DNA of 64,000 nucleotides, from NCBI RefSeq assembly GCF_029784165.1, contig NC_073694.1, positions 54,063,433-54,127,432 of the forward strand, read 5' to 3'. Shown here one piece after another: positions 35,115 through 45,539 of the stretch. How positions within the stretch are numbered: the first letter of the stretch is position 1; each line of letters opens with the position of its first letter. A model generated the notes under the pieces. That model ran no database searches. It had not been told where the DNA came from and was given only the letters and a program-made list of their open reading frames with translations. The translations under genes and the position numbers were made by a program. The DNA comes from Wyeomyia smithii (Eukaryota; Arthropoda; Insecta; Diptera; Culicidae).

Positions 35115-35367
35115 CATGATTGCTAAAAATGTTGGATTAATTATATTTAGTTCAAAACGGGCACATCAGCTATCAAATTGATGACAATGGCCCCTGCAAT
35201 CCCTGTCTCTGTAGGAAAATAGAACCAATTCTCTTAGATTCGTGTTGTAAGCTCAAAAGAATTGTGAAACGGTTTTTTTTTTGTAAAATTTGTTTTGCCA
35301 GGGTACCAAATTTCTAAACGACTGAGGATAACAAAAATAGACGAATTTGCGAACAACTCATTACAAC

Positions 35368-35373
35368 TTTATT
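35368..35373 (-). terminator. AATAAA overlapping the mRpS14 stop codon
   Basis: On the minus strand the stop TGA runs straight into AATAAA (TGAATAAA), sharing one base. If this signal is used, the 3' UTR would be only about 20-30 bases long. Confidence 0.5.
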
Positions 35374-35815
35374 CACCACATAGCTCTCTGAACACCAGAC
35401 AATTTATTGTAGTCGGCAAAATGTCTCCAAACGATACGACTGACACGCCAACGATGCACAATACCTCGAGAACGCGAAGTAACAGCACACCGTTCCCGGA
35501 CTCGCACAAGTGACGTATCTCTCGGGAAGGCATGGATTTCAGCGCTCGCTATCTCGCGTAACTCAACAGGTAGAATGGTGTTCTTTCGTAGGGAATTAAC
35601 ACGTAGTCGATCCTTGGCATTATCTACCACAATCCTTCGTCGTTTAGCATCCTTGAGCATCCGCCAGTCAGTCCACTTGTTACGAACTTGTTGGAACTAC
35701 GATAAAAACAATCGATCACGATAAACATTAAGTATATTAAGTGTAATTTTACCCCAATGCCGGATACATTGTGACCAATCGCTGTGAATCGATTAAAAAC
35801 TGTGCCAAATAACAT
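35373..35815 (-). CDS. mRpS14: Mitochondrial ribosomal protein S14 (uS14m)
   Basis: Minus-strand exons 35753-35815 and 35373-35696 join in phase 0 and give 128 residues, the same length as human MRPS14. The conserved core is plain: DWRMLKDAKRRR, LRVNSLRKNTILP, PRDTSLVRVRERC, TSRSRGIVHRWRVSRIVWRH and LSGVQRAMW. It is a protein of the mitochondrial small ribosomal subunit. The first exon supplies a short hydrophobic/basic N terminus from the ATG at 35815-35813. The intron donor is GGG|GTAAAA and the acceptor TATCGTAG. Convergent with IscU. Confidence 0.96.
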
Positions 35816-36866
35816 CGCGTGAAGATTTTGCCAGCAAAATGGATTTTACACATTAACCGGAATGTTAATTCGAGTTATAGTTTTTGAGGTTTTGTGAGTT
35901 ATGTGTTGTGATTTGGTTATGCAAGAGATGTCAAAACAAATGTGGGTTCGTAGCAAAAGACCGAATCTAGAAAAGGCCGACAACTTACGAAATGTATATA
36001 TAAATATCTAATTTAATGCTCTTGATATAAAAGTATTTCCTGCTCATTTTAATACTAAATTTTGGTGTTTGTTTCAAATTGAGCAAATTTTCGAATAAAA
36101 ATAAACAAATTCGCTATTCATAACACATTTTAAAATACGCCACTGCACCACTACAGGGTTTTCCTACATCACAGTTTGGACACATCGCTAATCATCTTGC
36201 TAGACTTCTTCAGTTTTTACTTGTCCAATGTTTCTCGATTAGGCGGAATCGCTAAGTTTTCTTCGAACCTTATAAGATTTTAAACATGGAAGCTGATAAA
36301 AATTCATCTTGCAAAGTTCATTAGCTTCCTACTTGTATTTCATCAGCACCTAGCTATACAGATTGTGCGTCCGATCCGGTTACGATTACGAGCATCCTCG
36401 CGACGCGTCCTCTACTCCATTTAAATAAAATTAACACCATACTAGACTCACAACGTAGATGTCCATCATCAGTTTTCTTCTTTCGGCTACAATCCTCCTT
36501 TTTAAACAAACCGGTTCGAACAAAACATTCACCGCTGAAAAACTTTTCGGACACAAGTGAACAGTAAAGAACAATGTTGTAAATTGAGTAGTGGTTAGGG
36601 ATACTAGGTAATTACAACCTTAAGCTTAGTTAAATAGATTTATTTAGAAATGGTTCAGAGTAGAGGTGTATTTCCTTAATTGTTTTACAAATATTCTAGC
36701 TCACAAATTCACTGGTTGATTCATACTTTTACTATGAAATATAGTGTTTTATTGACAACATTTGTTTACAACAAATCTGAAGCAGTATTGTGATTTAACC
36801 CGTAAATTCTTAAGCGTTCTCAACGCTTCGACAACATCCGATCGAACGCGCTAACTAGGTAGCAAT
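35816..36866. other. Intergenic stretch between mRpS14 and TSPO
   Basis: Holds the mRpS14 promoter side and the TSPO 3' flank. No exon or clear repeat recognised. Confidence 0.45.
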
Positions 36867-37468
36867 TTAGTTCGTTTTTTTCTTAGGCTCTTTCACCTCC
36901 TCGATTGTTGCTGTCGACTCTGGGTTAAGTTTGTAAATCTTGTAGTTGAGCAGTGTAGCGAAGGAACACCAGGCAAAATATGGGATAAATACATAACCAG
37001 CGAGCTTGTTTATGTTGAAAAATGCAAATCCCGTTGCTGCTACCGTGGCAGTCAGAGCAGCTAACTCTACGAAGCTCTGAAATAAACAAAAGAACATGAG
37101 AGTTGCCCTTGCATAAAACGTCAATAACAAATTTGTTTTACCCATTTCAATTCGTGTCGCTTAAAGAATATTGGAGTCCACGCCCAATTAAGCGCCAGCT
37201 GAGTTCCGTACAAAAACAGCGGTCCTTGTGCAATGCCACTGAAGCCACCACCATCTCTCCATACTAGATAGGAAGCGTATCCCATTCCGGCGTACAGTGA
37301 CGTCCATACCGGTGCGAAAATCCAGTTCGGAGGACGGAACGAGGGAAAGTTCAGATTCTGATACCAACCTTTTATTTCCTGCCGGGTAAGATAACCGTTA
37401 ACCCATCCTCCCATCTGAGGCAGAGCAATTGCTCCTATTATCTTGACAATATCCCACTGTTGAACCAT
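36867..37468 (-). CDS. Tspo: Translocator protein TSPO (peripheral benzodiazepine receptor)
   Basis: Minus-strand exons 37142-37468 and 36867-37076 join in phase 0 and encode 178 residues. The fold signature is clear: GGWVNGYLTRQEIKGWYQ, SFRPPNWIFAPVWTSLYAGM, GPLFLYGTQLALNWAWTPIFF and FIPYFAWCSFATLLNYKIYKL. Five hydrophobic helices are expected. ATLLNYKIYK fits the C-terminal cholesterol-recognition (CRAC-like) motif. TSPO sits in the mitochondrial outer membrane and binds cholesterol and porphyrins. The start is the ATG at 37468-37466 (MVQQWDIV). An AG acceptor just upstream (5' exon end near 37534) suggests a spliced 5' UTR. The Lys-rich C-terminal extension is a few residues longer than in vertebrates. 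Confidence 0.95.
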
Positions 37469-38371
37469 CTTGAGACCGGCTACGATTGACAATGACTCAA
37501 CAACACCGGTGGTAGCACTGTATATGACTGAACACTGAAATGTTTTCACTTGCTAGATGGTAGTGTCGCACAATTTGCTTTATCTTTTCCTCAGCGATAT
37601 GAGTAAGCTCAATAAAACATTGCAAACACTGAATGAACATAGCACAGGTGTATGTGTGATGATAGACGCTAGAGACGGCGAAGAGATGTTTGCTTAGCAA
37701 GTTAAGCATTTTTTTGCGATGCATATTCAATCGAAGTTTAGTGAGCAAGTCGATCACGCAACGTATATTGTTGGCTAATAAATTCAATTTCGAAATATTT
37801 TGACCGCGTCTTCAACTAAACCGATTTGAGTTGTTCTGTCATAGAACTGATTTAGCATTGTGAAGATAAAAATAATGCGATGCCTTTTTTACTATAGAAA
37901 TAAATAAAGTTTGCAATGTATCCAAAGTAAATCACATTGAATTGTGCAAACATTTTCTACATGGACTTGAGACAAGTGGTGCCAATGAAAAGAGGATTGA
38001 ATCTTAATCTGAAAAACTCGAATATTATTGGTTATATTTTTGTTCAAAAATATCGGAGCATGTACTGATAAATTTGGAGCCACTGCTATTATAACGAATG
38101 AAAATGCACTTTGAAAATTACATAAAGCTGAATCACGGAATTCAAAAGACTGAAAACATAGTGTTCATTCAGGTTGTGAAACATTTCGAAAATCTAGAAA
38201 CCCAGTTTTTCAATCGATGTATCCCCGAATGCACTCCATTACCGAAAATAAGTCTGCCGAATGTAGTTTTTTTAAAATAAATTTAAGACATTCTCGGTCT
38301 TCTGTTGGATGTAAGGAGCAATTCACGTTAAAAATCGTTCACAAATTTTAAGAAATGTAACAATAATAAAT
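37469..38371. other. TSPO 5' flank and intergenic DNA
   Basis: Contains a short TSPO 5' UTR exon ending near 37534 (its upstream partner was not located). No other gene is supported. Confidence 0.45.
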
Positions 38372-38373
38372 AT

Positions 38374-38574
38374 TTAGTTGTTGTATTCGCGGTGATGGAT
38401 AACGAAAAGATTTTTTGGGGAAATATTTTTGGGAAGACGGTCCTTGGGCAATTGATACATTCTGGAAAGTTTTTTTTTGAGAATTGTTATACAATCTGAT
38501 TTTGGATTACAATTCTCGGAACAGATAATTAACCCGAGGAAACAGCAGACAAATACGAATACGTTGTTACCCAT
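38374..38574 (-). CDS. Possible small secreted peptide, 66 residues
   Basis: An ATG-led frame starts with a strong signal peptide (MGNNVFVFVCCFLGLIICS). The mature part has two nearby cysteines (ENCNPKSDCITIL) and a basic remainder with several KN/PK motifs. The CNPKSDC spacing is loosely like part of a CLIP domain, so it could also be the first exon of a longer secreted protein. There is no homology I can name and no neighbour link. The frame could be chance; the main support is the quality of the signal sequence. Confidence 0.35.
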   Translation of the reverse strand: MGNNVFVFVCCFLGLIICSENCNPKSDCITILKKKLSRMYQLPKDRLPKNISPKNLFVIHHREYNN

Positions 38575-38747
38575 TTTCTAGTGATCGAAATTGGTTGTAG
38601 TAAACAAGTGTATAATTATGCCTATTATTCTAATCAGAGCTTCGCTTTGGACTTTAGGTTACATCAACAATAATTTTTCTGCTTGATTTCGCGAACAATT
38701 CGAACGCACTGTTATTGCTATGTACATCCAAGGTGGACATCAGTCCT

Positions 38748-40455
38748 TTAGCTTACTTGATGGGTATCCTGCTGAACGGAATCAAACTCAACAAACTGAT
38801 GCTTTTGCAATTGATCCAGCGGTTTTACGGATATCTTTTCGCCCGTCGATGTCCAGGTTACCGGTTCGGCAGAGTGTAACTTATAGTGTCTCTTGAGCGA
38901 TTCTTTTTTAGCAAACGACTTCTCGCACAAATCGCAACTGAAAACCTGTACAAAAATGCATTTAATAAATTGCAATTAACAACATCATTACCACATTAAT
39001 TAACAACATCGCACAACAAACCTTTACTCCTGTGTGAACATGCGAGTGCTGAACTAGAAGCAGTTTGGTTCTAAACGATTTGCCGCAAACTTCGCACGAA
39101 AAGGGTCGAATGTTCATATGGCTTTGATTATGTGATCGTAGTGCTTTGTGCGAGGTAAAAGATTTTCCGCACAAATCGCAGAGCAAATTCAACTTTTTGC
39201 TATGCGTCGCCACATGGTCGTTCAGTTCCCGCCGCGTTTGAAATGTCTGCTCGCAGCACTTATATACGTATCCTAGTTCTTCAAACTCTCCACCGTGTAC
39301 TTGACTTTTGTGGTTCTCCAAATTGAATGAGTTTGTATAGACCTTACCACACTGATCACAAACTAACTGTGGCTTTGGATTATGCGACAGCTTATGCTGA
39401 TAGAGTGCTCTTCGAGTTTCACAAACCTTTCCACAGTGTTCACACGTGCAGCTAACTCGTTTGCATGCTGTACTCTGATCGATGTGTGCCTGAAGATCTT
39501 CGAAACTAGCGAATTTATCCTTGCAGGTCACACAAACATAGTGACAAGGATCGGTAAGATTGATTACGATACTTTTAACGGTCGACGACTTACGCGGTTT
39601 AGAGGTTTGCTTCAATTCTTGCTGTTCTTCGCCGACAAATTGCCTATGTTGGTACTAAAAATTAATAAAATTACAAACAAGTTACATAGGTACAGGTATA
39701 TAAAGAAAATGCTTACAAAAACTGTTCTATTCTTTGAGTTGGGTTCATAATCTTCATCGTTATTATCTTCTGGAGCAGAAACCGATTCGTCTGTAGAATT
39801 ATCGCCTTTCGTATCACTCGTTACTTGAAAGGTATGTTTATAAACTGTGTGAGGATCATCGTCATCAGTGTCGTTGTAATGAATGAAATCTTCTGCTGGT
39901 AAATTGACAACTTCTTCGTCTAGCACTTCCATCTTCATTTTCATAAGTGACGTTTCGTCCTCTGACTGACCAACTCCACCCAACGGATCCAGCTGAGGTG
40001 TAATTTTCTTCACCACAACTGACGACGTGGTGGTTAACTTTCGTAGAACATCATGAACACTCTGCGTCTGGGGCTTTGTTTTGTGTGCCGCTACCGAGTT
40101 GGCTAGGGATCGAATTTCTGCTGCTGACAGAACATTGCTTTTGGGGCGACTGGCATGCTCGAGTAATTTCTTCTCTACCTCGCGAGCTTTTAGCACAAAA
40201 TTTTCCATTTGCCGTATAGTACTGGCACATTCATTACATGACGACTTTGGAAGTGAATCGGCTGGGTCGAACTAGAAAAAATTTAATGAAAGGCGTTTTA
40301 CAACGCTTCGAAATCAATATCGCCGAAACCATACTTACCTTTATAGGGAAATATGCTACTAGCTTTTCCCACAATAGTGTATCTACCAAATTAACAATCA
40401 CATCATTACGACTTCCACAGAAGCGGCACATTCGCGATGAAGTCCAGAAGGCCAT
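38748..40455 (-). CDS. ZAD-domain C2H2 zinc-finger protein (ZAD-2)
   Basis: Minus-strand exons 40339-40455, 39717-40271, 39022-39654 and 38748-38945 all join in phase 0 and encode 500 residues. Exon 1 plus the start of exon 2 form the ZAD (MCRFCGSRND, then SSCNECASTIRQ). An acidic linker follows (VGQSEDETSLMKMKMEVLDE and YNDTDDDDPH). About seven C2H2 fingers run from near residue 245 to 460 (CVTCKDKF, CEHCGKVC, CDQCGKVY, CCEQTF, CDLCGKSF, CEVCGKSF and CDLCEKSF). Exon 3 ends in the inter-finger linker TGVK, completed by exon 4 VFSC, which fixes the GTTTGT donor. The start is the ATG at 40455 (MAFWTSSRMC). It is a presumed nuclear DNA-binding regulator with unknown targets, about 5 kb from ZAD-1. 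Confidence 0.87.
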
Positions 40456-40790
40456 CAAAAAGGAAACAAACTGTTTATATTAAAATTATAATATTGTTTT
40501 AACTTTCATCAACCGCCGTGGAATCACCCACTTTATATCATATACAATTGTTAACAGGCAGGAATGCACCTTGAATTTTTCTTTTAAGAAGATACTGGTT
40601 GTTTTCTGTTGTTTTTAAACCAGTGATAGAATGAATCGTTCAAGGCGTTCGAGGGGATCGTCAATGGTTTTATTTCACGAGGAAAACATAAATATGTACC
40701 AGAATCGCACTATACACGCTTGTTGGAGATAGCACAAAAATACTTCTAATGGTCATCGAATAGCGATATTCCACGATATTCTCTATCTAC

Positions 40791-41467
40791 TCTATCCTCT
40801 ATTCCATGAGCGGTAATAGCGGACAGTGCACGCAGCCCATATTGACGTTTTCTGTGGGTCAGGGAATTTTCCCCCGCAGTAACCGAGCCACTGGCATCCC
40901 TATACCGAGTAACAGTGAATGACAGTGAACTCACGTCCTGGGCTCAAATCAATTTGTGTCCGCTGTCAGCAGTAAGATAAATATGTATGAAAAGAGACGG
41001 TGATATGGTATCTCGTTTAAACATATGTTGAGATGTTAGCCCTTGAAACATGGCCCGATGCCATAGGGGAGGCAGTAACGGAGAAGATAATATAAAGGCC
41101 TAAACACAATGGGTACGTTGCGGCTGCGTTCGCAGCAATTTGACAGTTAGTCCATACATTTTCTGTCAAACGCAACATACATTTGACGTTAACGCAACGC
41201 AAACGTATCCATTGTGTTTGGGCCTTAACAACGTCGTATAACGTGGCATAGCAACTTCACCAAACTAGGGGCGTTTTGTTATTTAAATCTCGTGCGCATG
41301 CGCGGATCAAAATAAACTAATCTGTTTATTGAAATTGCTATGCAACGTTGCAAAATTTTTATGTTTTTCATTCCGTTACTGCGATTGAAAATTACCCTAC
41401 CTACAGAAAACGTGAAAATGGGCTGCGTGCACTGTTCGCTATTACCTGGATTATTAGTTGGATAGAG
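40791..41467. mobile_element. Non-autonomous element with about 90-bp inverted arms
   Basis: The left arm 40791-40885 and right arm 41376-41467 are reverse complements at roughly 80 percent by eye. They share GGTAATAGCG, GTGCACGCAGCCCAT and CGTTTTCTGT. The middle carries a separate MITE (41095-41227). No coding capacity; boundaries approximate. Confidence 0.6.
41095..41227. mobile_element. Palindromic MITE, TIR AAGGCCTAAACACAATGG
   Basis: The ends AAGGCCTAAACACAATGGGT and ATCCATTGTGTTTGGGCCTT are inverted repeats, continuing inward with ACGTTGCG / CGCAAACGT and paired AATTTGACAG-like words. About 133 bp. A related copy split by another transposon is at 55074-55578. Confidence 0.75.
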
Positions 41468-41948
41468 CTTACCAAGCAAGACCTCACGAACGTTAGCACC
41501 ATTGCAATCTTAGGTAGTGTGCGTAGAGATCGTCTCTGTTTATTCATTTTTTGTTCGAGATTCCTACAGCTAACAACAAATTCTTACAGCTAACAAGGAA
41601 AACTATTTTACTAACACTAATGCATCACACCAATGCAGAATCAAATGGAGAACTGCATACGAAAGAATGTGTTAGTGCCACACGCTGAGGAAAATATACA
41701 ATTCGCTGGTTTGTTTTGAGCAGCTGGACAGATATTCAGTTAAACGCAAATTGTATGTTTTAAATTCGGTTCAGAACTAGGGACAAGACACTATTGATAT
41801 ATTGCAAAATATTTCCATTTATCAAAATTACGAAGTATTTACCGTTGCATTTTTGGGCACCCCCCTATTTGCATCATAACTCTTTGACGTTATATTATCG
41901 TTGGAGGGTTGTCAATTGACAGATAAACGATAAATATTAAAATATATC
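41228..41948. other. Repeat-derived non-coding DNA
   Basis: Includes the right arm of the 40791-41467 element. At about 41640-41760 there is a diverged partial copy of the repeat family defined at 53459-53790, sharing GAATGTGTTAGTGCCA and AGCTGGACAGATATTCAGTT. No gene. Confidence 0.5.
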
Positions 41949-42676
41949 TACACGGAAAACGGAAAGTACCCATTTTCATATCGATTTCACCCAACGGCGT
42001 CGTTCCGTGCAGGAAGCCAATTTTGAGTAGTTGTAGATTAATTCAATAGAAGCTATATAGTACTAAGAGTAATAATACGTCACAAATACCCAACGTTTAG
42101 TTCAATCTTTTAAACTATGCCTTGGGTAGAGTTCAGCTAATTTCATTCGATTGAATCGATATTAGTTAAAAAGCGGATCATTGAAAAAAATCTATAAAAT
42201 TTATTTCAAAACCTACTCATGTACCTTCTAATTTGATGTAACTGGCTTCATTTATTTCCCCTTTAAGTGCCTCTGTTCCTAGCTCCATTCTCACAATGCA
42301 ATTTTAATCTTCTTCTTAATTGGCGGCTATTATTTAAAAACAGAAGCACGAAATCACGTTCTTCACTTAACATCACCAATTTAATACCAAAACTACCAAT
42401 ATCAAAGAAAACTCTGCCACTTTCGCGGAATCAATTTCATCACGCGGGTTATGAATTTTCAACCAGTTTGATTTTTCATCCAATATTGGGTTCAAACTAC
42501 TCAATGTTGACTTTTTGTCAAAACACCATCATTAAGTAAAAGCATGTTTAAAATAAATTAAGTTGAAATGACTCAGAGATAGCATTGCAAAACTACCCAA
42601 CACGTAAGTTGTATAAGGTTTACATCATTTCAGGTAGTTTGTACCCTCCGGTTGGGTAAATTTTGTTTTCCGTGTA
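41949..42676. mobile_element. Non-autonomous element, TIR TACACGGAAAAC
   Basis: Perfect 12-bp inverted ends TACACGGAAAAC (41949) and GTTTTCCGTGTA (42676), with related GTACCCA/TTGGGTA words just inside. 728 bp. No clear target duplication or transposase. Confidence 0.6.
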
Positions 42677-42693
42677 CCGATATCGAGTAATAC

Positions 42694-43325
42694 AGATCAT
42701 TGCACACGAAAAATAACCTCACTTTTTTGACACTTCCCACGGGTTTGTTTACAAGGTGTTCTAATTACATTTTATGTGATCGGAGTGAAAATGAATGATA
42801 CGAGTACGAAAAAGATGGGAAAACTCTCCGCCTATGCGAATTCGTTACTGTGATCTTTTGGTCTTTCTTGGAAACGCAATTTTTAACAAGAAACTTCCGC
42901 TTTTTTATTCGACCCGAAAATTTTTCTATGTAAACAAACCCGCGATAACTGTCAAATCTCTTTCTTCTTCTCGTTTTGTGACGTCATCGTGCAATGATCT
43001 ATTATCGAAATATTTTTCATGACAATAGATCATCGCACGATGACGTCACAAAACAAGAAGAAAGTGATTTGACAGATGTCGCGGGTTTGTTTACAGCAAA
43101 ATTTTCGGCTCGAATAAAAATGCGGAGGTGTCTTGTTAAAATTGCGTTTCCAAGAAACCAAAAGATCACAGTAACGAATTCGCATAGGCGGAGAGTTTTC
43201 CCATCTTTTTCGTACTCGTATCATTCATTTTCACTCCTTTCACATAAAAAGTGAATGGAACACATTGTAAACAAACCCGTGGGAAGTGTCAGAAAAGTGA
43301 GGTTATTTCTGGTGTGCAATGATCT
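42694..43325. repeat. Head-to-head dimer of a 300-bp MITE (long inverted repeat)
   Basis: 42694-43000 and 43027-43325 are reverse complements over about 300 bp with roughly 90 percent identity by eye. A 26-bp AT-rich spacer separates them. Each arm is itself bounded by AGATCATTGCAC-type ends (inner and outer), so this is two copies of one element in inverted orientation and not one element with long TIRs. Each inner end holds the palindrome TGACGTCA. Arms contain no credible gene. Confidence 0.8.
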
Positions 43326-43342
43326 ATAAAGGTGTCTAGCTC

Positions 43343-43674
43343 CTACACACAAAGAAAATATTACCAAGTGAATACGTAAAAACAACGTTAATTTACGTAA
43401 ACCTAAATGTTTTTATTGGTTTAGGTAAATAATAGGCATAAAAATTGGTGAAAACAACGCAACAGCGTGATAAAATGCGAATGCTCAATTTTGGGTAAAA
43501 AAATGTATGGAGTTTTTGATATTGATTCAAGGTTTCCGATTTTACCTAAATGAAGACTTCCGTGCAGGTACTCAAAAGTTGGTAAATCACTTTTACCTAA
43601 AAGTACCTTCCCGCACAGAAGGGCTGATTTGCGTCAAAAATACGAATATTTGGGTATTTTTATTTTTCTGTGTA
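43343..43674. mobile_element. MITE with ends CTACACACAAAGAAAATA / TATTTTTCTGTGTAG
   Basis: The imperfect inverted ends CTACACACAAAGAAAATA and TATTTTTCTGTGTAG enclose 332 bp rich in TTACCTAAA-like words (TTTTACCTAAATGAAG, CTTTTACCTAAAAGTACC). There is no coding sequence. Confidence 0.6.
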
Positions 43675-44190
43675 GGTGTAGCCGGTTCGATGAAAATGTT
43701 ATAGAGATAAGTGACTTTGCATCTACGCACACTAGGAAACGTGTAAACCCGTGTAGAGTTGCTTTTGTTTCCTCCAAACTGTGAATCATCGCATCTCGTT
43801 GCTTCGACTTTTTATCACTTTTTGCCATTTTTGGTCGGTTATGTTTAACAGCTTCTTCCGATTCATAATCACGAATGAAAAATTTATTCAGAAACTACTG
43901 TTCAACTAATTATTTGTCCAGCTGCTAAAAACATAGTGCAGTCGCCGTTCGATAACTGCAACGCTTTTTAACTGCAAGACCGATAACTGCAACAACTTTG
44001 CAGTTATCGGACCGCAATCCGTCGAATCTGAAGTCAAAGTCATATTTGACATTGAAGTGACGAATCTCGCGGGGGATTCTAAATGTATTCGAAAATGAAA
44101 ATTGTTGAATCTCTAGAAACATTTCAAAAGGACTTTTTCATTTTTCTCGTTTTTTTATTTCGTTTACTTGATGTCTCTTCATTCTAGATG

Positions 44191-44440
44191 GGAGATCATA
44201 CACACTTAGATTTTATTGCCGAGAACTCAACAGCTGATAAACTCAGCGAAATGTTCTACAAGTACTCGGCGGAAATTTAAGAACTTCGGCAAACGAAACG
44301 TCAATACTTGCTGGTTTACGGTAAATCGATATATTTGCTGAATGTTCGTCGAAATATACTGCTAACATTCGTTAAAAACTTCGCCGAGCTCAATCAGCTG
44401 TTGGGAAGTTTGCCGAGATAAATTAAGTGTATAGATCTCC
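44191..44440. mobile_element. Nested 250-bp MITE, ends GGAGATC / GATCTCC
   Basis: Inverted ends GGAGATCATACACACTTAG and TTAAGTGTATAGATCTCC, continuing inward with paired GCCGAG and CAGCTG words (AACTCAACAGCTGA versus TCAGCTGTTGGGAAGTT). No coding sequence. Confidence 0.6.
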
Positions 44441-44598
44441 ACTATTTATCAATGAAGCAAAATCACCATGTGGTTCACTTTCCGTAATTATTATAACAAA
44501 AAAACAATATTCCTTCTGCATTGTTTGGCTAGCTTTCACTACTCAGTGAAGCAGTGCACAGTAGATCACAAACAATATTTTGTGACCTAGCGTTAAAT

Positions 44599-44738
44599 AG
44601 ACCATTTTATGAACTGACAGGTGTCACGGATCCTGCTGACATTGATGTTGCTTTTACTTGCGTTATGTCAGCGGTTCCGAGCTTTCTGTCAAAATTTCAT
44701 TCATGAATTGAGTTCAGAAACGTCTCGTAAAATGGTCT
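44599..44738 (+). mobile_element. Short MITE, TIR AGACCATTTTA, copy 1
   Basis: Ends AGACCATTTTATGAACTG and CGTCTCGTAAAATGGTCT, 140 bp. A closely similar copy in the opposite orientation is at 52524-52662. The shared interior includes GCGTTATGTCAGCGGTTCC. Confidence 0.75.
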
Positions 44739-45106
44739 TCTGTAGTGATGAATTTTATCTTCGCCTACATATTGGTTATGTAAAGTAGTTACTAAAACGC
44801 AATAAATTATGATACGGAAATATATCAAATTGATTAATCAAAAAGCTTGCCTATTTTAGTTTTCTGCTATTTTTTGCCACCATTCCATTAAAAAAATACA
44901 TTTAAAAATCATTGAAAATAAAAATGCTAGTGACGGACCCCCTCTAAATTTTGGCATGTGTCAAGTGTTGTAGTTATCGAACGGCATTCGATAACTGCAA
45001 TGTAAACATGTTGCAGTTAGCGAACGGCGACTGTATTGCAAACAAAACAGTGACTAGTAATTTCCTCAATGAGTGGCACTAACACATTCGTACGTAAATA
45101 GGTCTA

Positions 45107-45329
45107 TAGAGATGAGTGACTTTTTATCTACGCACACTAGGAAACGTGTAAACCCGTGTAGAGTTACTTTTGTTTTCTCCAAACTGTAAATCATCGCATC
45201 TCGTTGCTTCGACTTTTATCACTTTTTAACAATTTTGGTCGATTATGTTCAGCAGCTTCTCCCGATTTCTGATCAAGAATGAAAAAATTAATTCAGAAAC
45301 AAGTTTAAAACATAATTGAGTGTTCAACT
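45107..45329 (-). mobile_element. Copy 2 of the TAGAGA-ended repeat, interrupted by the LTR element
   Basis: Starts GAGATGAGTGAC immediately after copy 1 and parallels 43704-43910 closely. It stops at CAACT (45325-45329), the target duplication of the LTR retrotransposon, and resumes at 51313 as CAACTGAATATTTGTCCAGC before another MITE cuts it. Its internal frame is broken by a one-base difference. Confidence 0.65.
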
Positions 45330-45474
45330 TGTTTTATCAAGAAATAACAAGTAAATAAATGTTAACATATAACTTCTTTATTAAGCGATCTTAACTCAAC
45401 GAGCATTCTCGAGCAACTGAGCTATGCTTCTCTCTTTCACATAAAGAACCGAGGGGCGCGCATATAATGCAACA
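45330..45474 (-). repeat. 3' LTR (minus-strand element)
   Basis: 145 bp, TG...CA ends (plus strand TGTTTTATC to AATGCAACA). Identical base for base, by eye, to the LTR at 51168-51312. The polypurine tract abuts it at 45475. Confidence 0.95.
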
Positions 45475-45539
45475 TCTTCCCCACAACAAGAAAATAACTA
45501 GACTATCAATACAAGGTTTAATTTAAAATAAAGTCATTG

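Larger units (their letters stand above)
43936..45033. mobile_element. Pogo/Tc1-like element, TIR CAGTCGCCGTTCG, TA target
   Basis: The left end is GTGCAGTCGCCGTTCGATAA and the right end (reverse complement) CAGTCGCCGTTCGCTAAC. TA flanks both sides (43934-43935 and 45034-45035), and the host repeat resumes exactly there. About 1.1 kb with no transposase, containing two further MITEs. TIR style and TA target suggest pogo/Tc1-mariner. Confidence 0.65.
43702..45106 (-). mobile_element. Copy 1 of a TAGAGA-ended repeat family, split by a DNA transposon
   Basis: 43702-43935 and 45034-45106 together match the reverse complement of the 53459-53790 element. They run from TAGAGATAAGTGAC at the left to CATTCGTACGTAAATAGGTCTA at the right. 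The break at 43934 is filled by a pogo-like element flanked by TA. A 40-codon frame on the minus strand near 43700-43828 is shared with the 53.7-kb copy. Confidence 0.65.

Noticed and set aside
37497..37787. 96-codon minus-strand frame upstream of TSPO
   Set aside because: It overlaps the TSPO 5' UTR splice acceptor and has no family resemblance.
42795..43254. Open frames shared on both sides of the 43-kb inverted repeat
   Set aside because: They are the same transposon sequence read on opposite strands, with no family resemblance.
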